A stretch of DNA of 64,000 nt from NCBI RefSeq assembly GCF_022664465.1, contig NZ_JAKREV010000001.1:682001-746000 (forward strand). The letters are read 5' to 3'. The DNA is from Sphingomonas hankookensis. Its GTDB lineage: Bacteria; Pseudomonadota; Alphaproteobacteria; Sphingomonadales; Sphingomonadaceae. The translations under genes and the position numbers were made by a program. The notes below the pieces were generated by a model, which saw nothing but the letters and a program-made list of their open reading frames with translations, ran no database searches and was not told the DNA's origin. The number at the start of each line of letters is the position of its first letter. Position 1 is the first letter of the stretch. Of the stretch, positions 17,062-24,787 are shown piece after piece.

Positions 17062-18120
17062 ATGACGACCCCCGCCAAGGGCTATGCCGCCCAGAGCGCC
17101 GACGCGACGCTCGCGCCCTTCTCGTTCGAGCGCCGCGATCCGCAGGCCACCGACGTCGCGATCGACATCCGCTATTGCGGCGTGTGCCACAGCGACCTGC
17201 ACACCGCGCGCGGCGAATGGCCCGGCACGCTCTACCCCTGCGTTCCCGGCCACGAGATCGTCGGCACCGTCACTGCGGTCGGCAGCGACGTGACCAAATT
17301 CCAGGTCGGCGACACCGTCGGCATCGGCTGCATGGTCGACAGCTGCGGCGAGTGCCCGTCGTGCCACGAGGGCGAGGAGCAATATTGCACCGGCACCGGC
17401 TTCGTCGGCACTTATAACGGCCCGGACCCCGTACTCGGCGGCCATACCTTCGGCGGCTATAGCGACCATATCGTAGTCGATCAGGACTTCGTGCTGAAGA
17501 TCCGCCACGACGAAGGCGACCTTGCCGCCGTCGCGCCGCTGCTGTGCGCCGGCATCACCACCTATTCGCCGCTCAAGCATTGGAGCGTCGGACCGGGGCA
17601 GAAGGTCGGCATCGTCGGCTTGGGCGGCCTTGGCCATATGGGCGTGAAGATCGCCGCGGCGATGGGGGCCGAGGTCTATGTCTTCTCGACCTCCCCGAAC
17701 AAGCGCGACGACGCGATCCGGCTGGGTGCCAAGGACCTGATCGTGTCGAAGGACGAAGCGGCAATGGGCGAGCATGCCGGCAGCTTCGACTTCATCCTCA
17801 ACACCGTTGCCGCCAGCCACAACCTCGACCAGTTCCTCGGGCTGCTCAAGCGCGACGGCACGATGACGCTGGTCGGCGTGCCGGAAACCCCGCACCCCTC
17901 GCCTTCGGTCGGTGCGCTGGTGTTCGGCCGCCGCTCGATCGCCGGATCGCTGATCGGTGGCATCGCCGAGACGCAGGAGATGCTCGATTTCTGCCACCAG
18001 CACGGGCTGACCGCCGATATCGAACTGATCGACATGGCCGAGATCGAAACCGGCTATGACCGGATGGCGAAAAGCGACGTGAAGTATCGCTTCGTCATCG
18101 ACATGGCGACGCTCGACTGA
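17062..18120 (+). CDS. Zinc-dependent NAD(P) alcohol dehydrogenase (YahK/cinnamyl type)
   Basis: A 352-residue medium-chain dehydrogenase. The catalytic zinc site starts with Cys39 (GVCHSD) and His64 (GHEIVG). The structural zinc ligands are Cys95, Cys98, Cys101 and Cys109. The nucleotide-binding motif GLGGLGHMG lies near 184. The sequence follows the cinnamyl-alcohol / YahK aldehyde reductase branch, which is usually NADPH-dependent and reduces broad-range aldehydes. Two in-frame ATGs (17047, 17062) are possible; 17062 gives the usual family N-terminus. It ends in a hairpin terminator. Confidence 0.93.
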   Translation: MTTPAKGYAAQSADATLAPFSFERRDPQATDVAIDIRYCGVCHSDLHTARGEWPGTLYPCVPGHEIVGTVTAVGSDVTKFQVGDTVGIGCMVDSCGECPSCHEGEEQYCTGTGFVGTYNGPDPVLGGHTFGGYSDHIVVDQDFVLKIRHDEGDLAAVAPLLCAGITTYSPLKHWSVGPGQKVGIVGLGGLGHMGVKIAAAMGAEVYVFSTSPNKRDDAIRLGAKDLIVSKDEAAMGEHAGSFDFILNTVAASHNLDQFLGLLKRDGTMTLVGVPETPHPSPSVGALVFGRRSIAGSLIGGIAETQEMLDFCHQHGLTADIELIDMAEIETGYDRMAKSDVKYRFVIDMATLD

Positions 18121-18127
18121 CGAAACC

Positions 18128-18165
18128 GGGGGATGCGGCGATCCGTGGCATCCCCCGCTGTTTTA
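18128..18165 (+). terminator. Terminator of the alcohol dehydrogenase gene
   Basis: GGGGGATGC (18128-18136) pairs with GCATCCCCC (18148-18156), followed by GCTGTTTTA. The stem is strong; the T run is short. Confidence 0.7.
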
Positions 18166-18343
18166 GGACTGTTGCGCGGCGTCCCGCTCTGCCATCATCG
18201 CTGGCGATGCAGTCGCGCCGCGCCGCCCCCGGGCTCCCCCATCCGCCTTCGTGCGTTGATGGCATGATGCACGACTTCGCCCCTTCGCTCGCCTTGCCCG
18301 GCCGGACGCACCCCGCGTTCCGGCCGTTTCTCGAAAGGATCGC

Positions 18344-19345
18344 ATGAGCCGCAAGCCCGTCCCCGCCCAAGCCGGTCAGCGCGCCCGCGCCGAGCTGAGC
18401 TTCGACAAGCCGCAACTTCTCTCGCGCCTGTTCGGCGAATTCGACGCGAACCTGCTCGCGCTCGAGGAACGGCTGGGCGTCTACATCACCGCACGCGGCG
18501 ATCGCGTCGGGATCGAGGGGTCGGCCGAGGCGGTGGCACACGCCCGCGAGGTGCTGAACGAACTCCACCGCCGCATCCTGCGCGGCGAGGAGGTCGACCC
18601 CGGCCTGATCGACGCGGTGATCGCCATGTCGTCGCAGCCGGCGCTCGACGGCATCTTCCGCGCCGAGAATGGCGAAGGCGCGCCGTCGATCATGATCCGG
18701 ACGCGCAAGAAGACGATCGTCCCGCGCACCATCGCGCAGGCCAGCTACATGCACCAGCTGCTCGGCAACGACATCATCTTCGCGCTGGGGCCGGCGGGCA
18801 CCGGCAAGACCTATATCGCGGTCGCGCAGGCGGTGGCGCAGCTCATCACCGGCAGCGTCCAGCGGCTGATCCTGTCGCGCCCGGCGGTCGAGGCGGGCGA
18901 AAAGCTCGGCTTCCTGCCCGGCGACATGAAGGAGAAGGTCGATCCCTACCTCCGCCCGCTCTACGACGCGCTGAACGACTGCCTGCCCGCCGAACAGGTC
19001 GAACGCCGCATCCTGTCGGGCGAGATCGAAATCGCGCCGATCGCCTTTATGCGCGGCCGCACATTGGCCGACGCTTTCGTCATCCTCGACGAGGCACAAA
19101 ACACCACCCCGGCGCAGATGAAGATGTTCCTCACGCGCTTCGGACAGAACAGCCGGATGGTGGTGTGCGGCGATCCCAACCAGACCGACCTTCCCGGCGG
19201 CGTGCAGGCCTCGGGCCTTGCCGACGCCACCCGCCGGCTGGAAGGGATCGAGGGCATCGCCTTCGCCCGCTTCGGAGCCGGCGACGTCGTGCGCCACCCG
19301 ATCGTCGGGCGGATCGTCGAGGCGTATGAAGGTCAGGATGCTTGA
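18344..19345 (+). CDS. ybeZ: PhoH family ATPase (YbeZ)
   Basis: A 333-residue P-loop ATPase. An N-terminal KH-like part (about 20-80) is followed by the PhoH domain with Walker A GPAGTGKT (149-156), the LSRPAVEAGEKLGFLPGDM segment and Walker B VILDEAQN. YbeZ proteins work with the endoribonuclease YbeY in 16S rRNA maturation and ribosome quality control. The normal neighbour is ybeY immediately downstream. Here a toxin-antitoxin pair lies in between. Confidence 0.95.
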   Translation: MSRKPVPAQAGQRARAELSFDKPQLLSRLFGEFDANLLALEERLGVYITARGDRVGIEGSAEAVAHAREVLNELHRRILRGEEVDPGLIDAVIAMSSQPALDGIFRAENGEGAPSIMIRTRKKTIVPRTIAQASYMHQLLGNDIIFALGPAGTGKTYIAVAQAVAQLITGSVQRLILSRPAVEAGEKLGFLPGDMKEKVDPYLRPLYDALNDCLPAEQVERRILSGEIEIAPIAFMRGRTLADAFVILDEAQNTTPAQMKMFLTRFGQNSRMVVCGDPNQTDLPGGVQASGLADATRRLEGIEGIAFARFGAGDVVRHPIVGRIVEAYEGQDA

Positions 19346-19351
19346 GTCGAG

Positions 19352-19381
19352 GGATATCCTGCATTACCTTGCAGGATATCC
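19352..19381 (+). promoter_or_regulatory. Perfect palindromic operator of the toxin-antitoxin module
   Basis: GGATATCCTGCA and TGCAGGATATCC are perfect reverse complements around a 6-base spacer, 15 bases ahead of the antitoxin ATG and 6 bases after phoH. Antitoxins of the ribbon-helix-helix type autorepress from exactly this kind of site. The antitoxin ribosome binding site (GGAGG) follows at once. Confidence 0.7.
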
Positions 19382-19396
19382 TTTCGGAGGCCGATA

Positions 19397-19669
19397 ATGG
19401 CATCGCTATACATCAAGGACCCGGAAACCGCCGCGGCGGTTGCGCGCGTGGCCGAACGGCTCGGCACAAGCAAGACGCAGGTTGTGCGCGACGCCATTCG
19501 CCGGGTCGAGGATGATCTCGAAAAGGCCAGCCGGCGCCAGGACCTCCACGAATGGATGCGGGAATATCGCGCGAAACATCCGCTCCCGCCTCCCACCGGA
19601 CTGGAAGCGGACAAGGCATTCTACGACTGGCTGTCGGGCGAGGAAGATGTCGTTGACCCTGTTCGTTGA
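19397..19669 (+). CDS. vapB: VapB-like antitoxin (PSK-type RHH protein)
   Basis: A 90-residue protein that opens with a short strand (SLYIKDPET) and two helices containing TSKTQVVRDAIRRVEDDL, the DNA-binding pattern of the PSK-operon / Rv0623-type VapB antitoxins. The C-terminal half (HEWMREYRAKHP..., FYDWLSGEEDVVD) is the expected toxin-binding tail. A GGAGG site seven bases upstream drives it. It overlaps the toxin gene by 23 bases. It is placed inside the phoH-ybeY operon. The predicted role is to neutralise VapC and to repress at the palindrome. Confidence 0.85.
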   Translation: MASLYIKDPETAAAVARVAERLGTSKTQVVRDAIRRVEDDLEKASRRQDLHEWMREYRAKHPLPPPTGLEADKAFYDWLSGEEDVVDPVR

Positions 19670-20048
19670 TGCGTCGGCACTGGTCGCGATGATTGCTGGT
19701 GAACCGGACAGCGGTGCGCTGATCAGCCGTCTGATGGATGATCCCGACCCACTCTGGTCGGCGATGACCGAATGGGAAACCGTTCTCGCGTTATGCCGGT
19801 CTTATCGCTACCCGATCGAGCGTGCCCGGCGGGAGGTGCGTGACACCGCAGCGGCTGCGGCGTTGCGACGCGTGGATATCGGAACCGACGAATCACGGGT
19901 CGCACTCGACGCTTACGATCGCTACGGCAAGGGCCGCCACGAAGCCAAACTCAACATGGGCGATTGCTTCGCCTATGCCTGCGCCCGTACCAACAACGCC
20001 ACATTGCTCTACAAGGGCGACGACTTCGCAAGGACCGACCTCGCATGA
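19647..20048 (+). CDS. vapC: VapC-like PIN-domain toxin ribonuclease
   Basis: A 133-residue PIN-domain protein with the acidic metal-binding set Asp8 (FVDASA), Glu42/Glu44 (TEWE), Asp106 (NMGDCFAYACA) and Asp125/Asp126 (YKGDDF). These toxins cleave tRNA or rRNA. The arrangement antitoxin-toxin with overlap is standard for VapBC. Unusually, the toxin stop codon overlaps the ybeY start (ATGA), so the ribosome leaving vapC can start ybeY directly. Confidence 0.88.
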   Translation: MSLTLFVDASALVAMIAGEPDSGALISRLMDDPDPLWSAMTEWETVLALCRSYRYPIERARREVRDTAAAAALRRVDIGTDESRVALDAYDRYGKGRHEAKLNMGDCFAYACARTNNATLLYKGDDFARTDLA

Positions 20049-20557
20049 TCGACATCGCCGTACAGGCAGAGGCCGACTGGCCGCAGGACATCGACTGGGA
20101 GGCGCTGGCCACCCGCGCCGCCAACGCCGCAATCGGCCGCACGCCGCAGGGCGAATGGCTGACCGACCCGGCGCTGATCGAGGTCGCGGTGCGGCTGACC
20201 TCGGACGACGAGGTACAGACGCTCAACCGGCAGTACCGGCAGAAGGACAAGCCGACCAACGTTCTGTCCTTCCCGATGATCCAGCCCGACCTGCTGTCGA
20301 CCGTCACGCAGAACAGCGATGATGGCGAGGTGCTGCTGGGCGATATCGTCCTCGCCCACGGCGTCTGTGCCGCCGAGGCGGCCGAACGCGGCATTTCGGT
20401 CGCCGATCATGCCACGCACCTGATTGTCCATGGCTGCCTGCATTTGCTAGGGCACGACCATCAAAATGATGCCGAGGCGGAAGCCATGGAGGCGATCGAG
20501 CGTTCGACGCTCGCCGAACTCGGCCTGCACGATCCCTATCCGGTTACAGAGGACTGA
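20045..20557 (+). CDS. ybeY: Endoribonuclease YbeY, rRNA maturation factor
   Basis: A 170-residue zinc metalloprotein with the signature HGCLHLLGHDH (His129, His133, His139). It processes the 3' end of 16S rRNA and acts in 70S quality control with YbeZ. The N-terminal half has the usual TSDDEVQTLNRQYRQKDKPTNVLSFP region. It is coupled to the preceding vapC by ATGA and is followed eleven bases later by corC. Confidence 0.96.
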   Translation: MIDIAVQAEADWPQDIDWEALATRAANAAIGRTPQGEWLTDPALIEVAVRLTSDDEVQTLNRQYRQKDKPTNVLSFPMIQPDLLSTVTQNSDDGEVLLGDIVLAHGVCAAEAAERGISVADHATHLIVHGCLHLLGHDHQNDAEAEAMEAIERSTLAELGLHDPYPVTED

Positions 20558-20567
20558 CACGACCATC

Positions 20568-21476
20568 ATGGCCGACGTTTCGACCAGCACCACGCCCGGC
20601 GACAGTAGCAGCTCCGAAGGGGGCATATGGCGGGGGCTGCGCTCGCTGATCTTCGGCACCGACGCCAGTGAGACGCTGCGCGAACGGATCGAGGAAGTGA
20701 TCGCGGCGCATGAGGACGAAAACGACGCACCGGTCGCGGGCGACCTGTCGCCGATCGAACGCAAGATGTTGCGCAACATCCTGCATTTCGGCGAACGCGA
20801 TGCCGGCGACATGGGCGTGCCGCGCGCCGACATCGTCGCGCTGGAGGAAAACACATCCTTTGCCGATGTCGTGAAACTGTTCGCCGAGGCGGGGCACAGC
20901 CGCTTGCCGGTCTATCGCGAGAAGCTCGATACCATCGTCGGCATGGTCCATGTGAAGGACGTGTTCGCGATCCTGGCCAAGGGCGAGGAGCATCCGCCGA
21001 CCGCGATCGGGCTGCTGCGCCAGCCGCTCTATGTCCCGCAGTCGATGGGCACGCTCGACCTGCTCGCGCAGATGCAGGCCAGCCGCACCCATCTCGCCAT
21101 CGTGCTCGACGAATATTCGGGCACCGACGGCCTGATCACGATCGAGGATCTGGTCGAGGAAATCGTCGGCGCGATCGAGGATGAGCATGACGAAGCACCG
21201 ACCGACCTGTTCGTGCCGCTGGAGGGCGGCGCGTGGGAAGCCGATGCCCGTGCCGAGCTAGAGGACGCCGCCGAACTGATCGACCCGCGACTGGGCGAAG
21301 TCGAGGAAGACGTCGAGACGCTGGGCGGGCTCGCCTTCGTCCTTGCCGGCGAAGTCCCGAAACAGGGCACCTGCCTCGACCACCCCTCGGGCTGGAAGAT
21401 CGAGATCGTCGCCGCCGACAATCGCCGCGTGCTGCGCCTGCGCCTTCACCCGCCGCTGCCGCAAGTAGAGGAATAG
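20568..21476 (+). CDS. corC: CorC/hemolysin-family CBS domain protein
   Basis: A 302-residue cytoplasmic protein. Two CBS domains occupy about 65-195 (starting VPRADIVALEENTSFADVV, then the Y-V-P-Q segment with LAIVLDEYSGTDGLITIEDLVEEIVG). A C-terminal CorC_HlyC transporter-associated domain follows (about 215-300). It lacks the membrane DUF21 part, as in E. coli YbeX. It is associated with magnesium/cobalt efflux or, more recently, with ribosome homeostasis. In related genomes lnt comes next; here it is 3.3 kb away. Confidence 0.93.
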   Translation: MADVSTSTTPGDSSSSEGGIWRGLRSLIFGTDASETLRERIEEVIAAHEDENDAPVAGDLSPIERKMLRNILHFGERDAGDMGVPRADIVALEENTSFADVVKLFAEAGHSRLPVYREKLDTIVGMVHVKDVFAILAKGEEHPPTAIGLLRQPLYVPQSMGTLDLLAQMQASRTHLAIVLDEYSGTDGLITIEDLVEEIVGAIEDEHDEAPTDLFVPLEGGAWEADARAELEDAAELIDPRLGEVEEDVETLGGLAFVLAGEVPKQGTCLDHPSGWKIEIVAADNRRVLRLRLHPPLPQVEE

Positions 21477-21490
21477 CGTCGGATCGCCAG

Positions 21491-21545
21491 ATCCTCCCCA
21501 CCCCGTGGGGAGGACGACCGCTCGCGCCAGTGAGGGGTGGAGGGG
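21491..21545. repeat. GC-rich palindrome after corC
   Basis: CCTCCCCAC-3-GTGGGGAGG (21493-21513) forms a perfect hairpin, followed by a related GGGGTGGAGGGG stretch. It has no T tract. It looks like another intergenic repeat type and may end corC transcription. The rest of 21477-21852 holds nothing else I can identify. Confidence 0.5.
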
Positions 21546-21852
21546 CGTCGCCGCGAACGGCACGGACGCGCCATTACGTTGCTCGCAGTGTCCCGGATTG
21601 CCACAAATCGCCCGATCCGATCACAGATGCCGAAACGCTCCGCTTCCCCTGCCATGCTTTGGGCATATTGTTTTTTCACAAGTCGGGCTCGGATAACCGA
21701 TTCGGCTCAGCGGAAACGATAGCGTAACGCGGCCCGCGCTACGCTTTATGGATCGGCAGGCATCGCGCGATGCGGCTGCGGCTATTGGCCGCGCCCGTCC
21801 AGGTGCCGCCGACGGGCCGCCGGTGCTACTCCCTTGGCATCGGCGGCCCTTT

Positions 21853-22320
21853 TCATGTCCGCGCGATACGCGCTGCGAAACAGCCGCGTACCGCAAAATG
21901 GGCGTGGAGATAGGCGACGTCGCTCCGCGCCAGCAACTGTCCGATCATGTCGTGCGCCGCATCGCCCGACACCAGTGCCGCGGCGGTCATCGCATCCGCT
22001 TCGTCGAAGGCGCGCAACGACAGCATCCGCCGCGTCAGCATCGTTGGGACATGATCGGTGAAGACGGCCGCCTGATCGGCACCTTCGCGCACGAAGATCG
22101 CATGCGACGCACGATATGGCGTCGCCGCCGGCTGATGGACATAATGCACCAGCAACAACGGCTCGCCGATCGCGGCGTCGCGCAGGCCGATCCGGTCGGG
22201 ATAGCCGAACGCGGCATCGGCCACGACGCGCTGCGCCAGCCGCCCGGCTAGCGCGTTTGCATCCATCCCGTACAGGTCGCGGAACGGTGCGGGATCCAGC
22301 CCGCGAATCACGAAACCCAT
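21853..22320 (-). CDS. DUF1203 domain-containing protein
   Basis: A 155-residue protein matching the DUF1203 pattern. It begins FVIRGLDPAPFRDLYGM, has GYPDRIGLRDAAIGEPLLLVHYVHQ and TPYRASHAIFVREG in the middle, MLSLRAFD later, and ends VAYLHAHFAVRGCFAARI. The family is common in alphaproteobacteria and uncharacterised. The ATG at 22320 fits the family start. It opposes the direction of the surrounding phoH-lnt block and belongs to the inserted stretch. Confidence 0.88.
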   Translation of the reverse strand: MGFVIRGLDPAPFRDLYGMDANALAGRLAQRVVADAAFGYPDRIGLRDAAIGEPLLLVHYVHQPAATPYRASHAIFVREGADQAAVFTDHVPTMLTRRMLSLRAFDEADAMTAAALVSGDAAHDMIGQLLARSDVAYLHAHFAVRGCFAARIART

Positions 22321-22430
22321 CGCCCATCTCCTGTGCTGGCGACCGCTATCGTCCGGCCGAACGGACCCCGCGCGCGACAATCGGACGCGGCCCCTTCCCC
22401 CCGTCCGCCCGCCGCCTTATCCATGACGCC

Positions 22431-23774
22431 ATGCGCAAACACGCCATCCGTTTCGGAATCGTCCTGCTGGTCCTCGTCGCCGGCCTCGTCTTCTATTTCA
22501 CCCGGCCCGACCGGGCGCAGTTGAGCGAGAACGCCGTCGCCGGCCGCACCCCGCAGCTGTCGCAGGTGCGGGAACAGAATATCCCGACGGTTCGCGTCGC
22601 CGAACCGACCGGCTGGAAGGACGGCCAGACCCCGACCGCGCCCGCCGGACTGCAGGTACAGGCGTTCGCCAAAGGCCTCGACCATCCGCGCTGGCTCTAC
22701 CGCCTCGCCAATGGCGACGTACTGGTTGCGGAGACCAACAGCCCTCCGCGCGACGGCGGCGGCATCACCGGCTTCTTCATGCGCCTGTTCATGAAGCAGG
22801 CCGGCGCCGGCGCACCCTCGGCCAACCGCATCACGCTGTTGCGTGACGCCAATGGCGATGGCGTGGCGGAGGGGCGCTCGACGCTGCTGACCGGGCTCAA
22901 TTCGCCGTTCGGCATGGCGGTGGTCGGCGACTGGCTCTACGTCGCCAACACCGATGCGCTGGTCCGCTACCCCTTCCGCGTCGGCCAGACCCGGATCACC
23001 GCGGACGCGGAAAAGATCGTCGACCTGCCCGGCGGCGGCAATCACTGGGCGCGCAACGTCGTCGCCGATCCCGACGGCAAGTCGCTCTATGTCAGCGTCG
23101 GTTCGGCGTCGAACATCGCCGAAAACGGGCTGGAGATCGAAAAGAACCGCGCCGCGATCTGGCAGGTCGACCCGGTCAAGAAGAGCTTCCGCATCTATGC
23201 CACCGGCCTGCGCAACGCGAACGGCATGGCATTCGAACCGCGCACCCGCGACCTGTGGGCGGTGGTCAACGAACGCGACATGCTCGGGTCCGACATGCCG
23301 CCCGACTACCTGACCAAGGTGGAGTTCGGCGGCAACTATGGCTGGCCGTGGCATTATTGGGGCGGATACATCGACGACCGCGTCCAGCCGCAGCGGCCCG
23401 ACCTGCGCCAATATGTCGCCCGCCCCGACTATGCGCTGGGTGCCCATGTCGCCCCGCTCGGCCTCGCCTTCACCAGCGACATGCGGCTGGGCCAGCGCTT
23501 TGCCAACGGCGCGGCGATTGGGCTGCACGGATCGTGGAACCGCGTGCCGCCGTCGGGCTACAAGGTCGTGTACGTGCCGTTCGCAGCGAATGGCGGCTTC
23601 CCGGCGGCCAACGCCAAGCCGGTCGACCTGCTGAACGGCTTCCTGTCCGCCGATGGCAAGCAGGCCTATGGCCGCCCGGTCGGGGTTATCGCCGACCGCA
23701 CCGGCGCGATGCTGGTCGCCGACGATGTGGGCAACGTCATCTGGCGGGTGAGCCAGCCGCGGGCGGCGCGGTAA
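22431..23774 (+). CDS. PQQ-type sugar (sorbosone) dehydrogenase-like beta-propeller
   Basis: A 447-residue protein with an N-terminal membrane anchor (residues 7-27) and a periplasmic six-bladed propeller of the soluble glucose/sorbosone dehydrogenase family. Recognisable parts are LDHPRWLYRLANGDVLVAE near 85, the SPFGMAVVGD blade, GLRNANGMAFEPRTRDLW and FGGNYGWPWHYWGG. These enzymes oxidise sugars with pyrroloquinoline quinone or an unknown cofactor. Substrate cannot be read from sequence. It lies in the stretch separating corC from lnt. Confidence 0.88.
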   Translation: MRKHAIRFGIVLLVLVAGLVFYFTRPDRAQLSENAVAGRTPQLSQVREQNIPTVRVAEPTGWKDGQTPTAPAGLQVQAFAKGLDHPRWLYRLANGDVLVAETNSPPRDGGGITGFFMRLFMKQAGAGAPSANRITLLRDANGDGVAEGRSTLLTGLNSPFGMAVVGDWLYVANTDALVRYPFRVGQTRITADAEKIVDLPGGGNHWARNVVADPDGKSLYVSVGSASNIAENGLEIEKNRAAIWQVDPVKKSFRIYATGLRNANGMAFEPRTRDLWAVVNERDMLGSDMPPDYLTKVEFGGNYGWPWHYWGGYIDDRVQPQRPDLRQYVARPDYALGAHVAPLGLAFTSDMRLGQRFANGAAIGLHGSWNRVPPSGYKVVYVPFAANGGFPAANAKPVDLLNGFLSADGKQAYGRPVGVIADRTGAMLVADDVGNVIWRVSQPRAAR

Positions 23775-23794
23775 CTCCGTCACCCGCCCCCAAA

Positions 23795-23877
23795 CGTCAC
23801 CCCAGCGAAGGCTGGGGTCTCCCGGTTATAGCGTATTGCAGGAGCCGCGAGAGACCCCAGCCTTCGCTGGGGTGACG
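23795..23877. repeat. Dispersed palindromic repeat (family A)
   Basis: Full inverted pair: CGTCACCCCAGCGAAGGCTG ... CAGCCTTCGCTGGGGTGACG with about 25 bases between the extended arms. It lies in the 122-base gap between convergent genes. Confidence 0.9.
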
Positions 23878-23896
23878 GTGAGGGCAAAGTCCGGCG

Positions 23897-24199
23897 CTAC
23901 TTCAACAACGCCGGGCCATCCCGCCCCAGCTTCTCCTTGATCTTGTTCGCGAACATCGCCAGCATCGGCGGCAGGTCGAGCACCGCATGGACATGGGCGT
24001 CGTGCATCTCGCAGCGCGCCTTGATCGTCTGCCCCATGCCGCTGACCGTGAAGTGCAACGTGTCGCCGTCCCAATGCTTGTCGTGCAGCACGCCGCCGGG
24101 GATCATCCCCGCCAGCTTGTCGATACCACCATTGATCCGCTGCCGCACGCCGGCGCGACCGAGCTGGTGGGGAATGTCGACTTCGACCGGCTGATTCAT
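23897..24199 (-). CDS. Polyhydroxyalkanoic acid system family protein
   Basis: A 100-residue protein of the PHA_gran_rgn family (putative polyhydroxyalkanoate system protein). It begins with VDIPHQLGRAGVRQRINGG and has a central VSGMGQTIKARCEM strand pair. The fold resembles lipid- or polymer-binding START-like proteins. It is often near PHA granule genes, but none is visible here. Function is not established. Confidence 0.85.
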   Translation of the reverse strand: MNQPVEVDIPHQLGRAGVRQRINGGIDKLAGMIPGGVLHDKHWDGDTLHFTVSGMGQTIKARCEMHDAHVHAVLDLPPMLAMFANKIKEKLGRDGPALLK

Positions 24200-24222
24200 G
24201 AAAACTCCTCTTCACGCCTAAT

Positions 24223-24555
24223 CTAGTGGCTGACGCTGTTCGAAAACAGGTTCATCACGACGACCCCGGCGATGATCAGCGCCATGCCGAGCATTGCCGG
24301 CCAGTCCAGCCGCTGCCCCTGAAAACCCCAGGCGATCGATGCGACCAGCACGATCCCGACCCCGGACCAGATCGCATAGGCGATGCCGGTCGGCATGGTG
24401 CGCAGCGCCAGCGAGAGGCAGTAGAACGCGACCGCATAGCCGGCGACCGTCACCAGCGACGGACCGAGCTTCGTGAAACCGGCGGTCGCGCGCATCGTCG
24501 ATGTGGCGATCACTTCGGCGACGATCGCGATGGCGAGCCAAGTGTAGGCGGTCAT
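24223..24555 (-). CDS. SMR family multidrug efflux protein
   Basis: A 110-residue, four-helix inner-membrane protein of the small multidrug resistance family. The proton/drug-coupling Glu14 is present in AEVIATS, and Tyr60 and Trp63 match the EmrE drug-site residues at the same numbers. It acts as an antiparallel dimer exporting cationic compounds, in exchange for protons. EmrE/QacE-like rather than SugE-like is suggested by Trp63 and Tyr60, with moderate confidence. The gene points away from lnt. Confidence 0.92.
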   Translation of the reverse strand: MTAYTWLAIAIVAEVIATSTMRATAGFTKLGPSLVTVAGYAVAFYCLSLALRTMPTGIAYAIWSGVGIVLVASIAWGFQGQRLDWPAMLGMALIIAGVVVMNLFSNSVSH

Positions 24556-24605
24556 GGGGTGGAGATAGGGTGGTGGTGCCTGGCATGGAAGCGCGGCGGT
24601 CGCGC

Positions 24606-24770
24606 GTGGTTCTCCACAAGCTCGAACGGAACGGAGGTCGGGCGCCTCCTCCCCTTTTCCTGTCCCCTTTTCCTCCCGTTCGGTTCGAGCAGCTTCGAGC
24701 TTGTCGAGAAGCGTTTGTCGAGAACGCGTCGTTCGTGGCACACCGTTCTCGACAAGCTCGAACCAAACGG
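24606..24770. repeat. Dispersed repeat of 'GAGCTTGTCGA' type (family B)
   Basis: Several copies of the arm GTTCTCGACAAGCTCGAAC and its reverse complement lie in the gap between the SMR gene and lnt. They are separated by a CCTTTTCC-rich middle. It ends 18 bases before the lnt start codon. The same unit, in a slightly different version, occurs at 29988-30101. Confidence 0.85.
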
Positions 24771-24787
24771 GATGGAAAGGAGCCCCC

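Noticed and set aside
18095..19297. Long minus-strand frame over phoH
   Set aside because: Antisense shadow; phoH carries Walker A and B motifs in the other direction.
21621..21896. Possible small gene in the gap after corC
   Set aside because: The translation is low-complexity, with no ribosome binding site, and it runs into the DUF1203 3' end.
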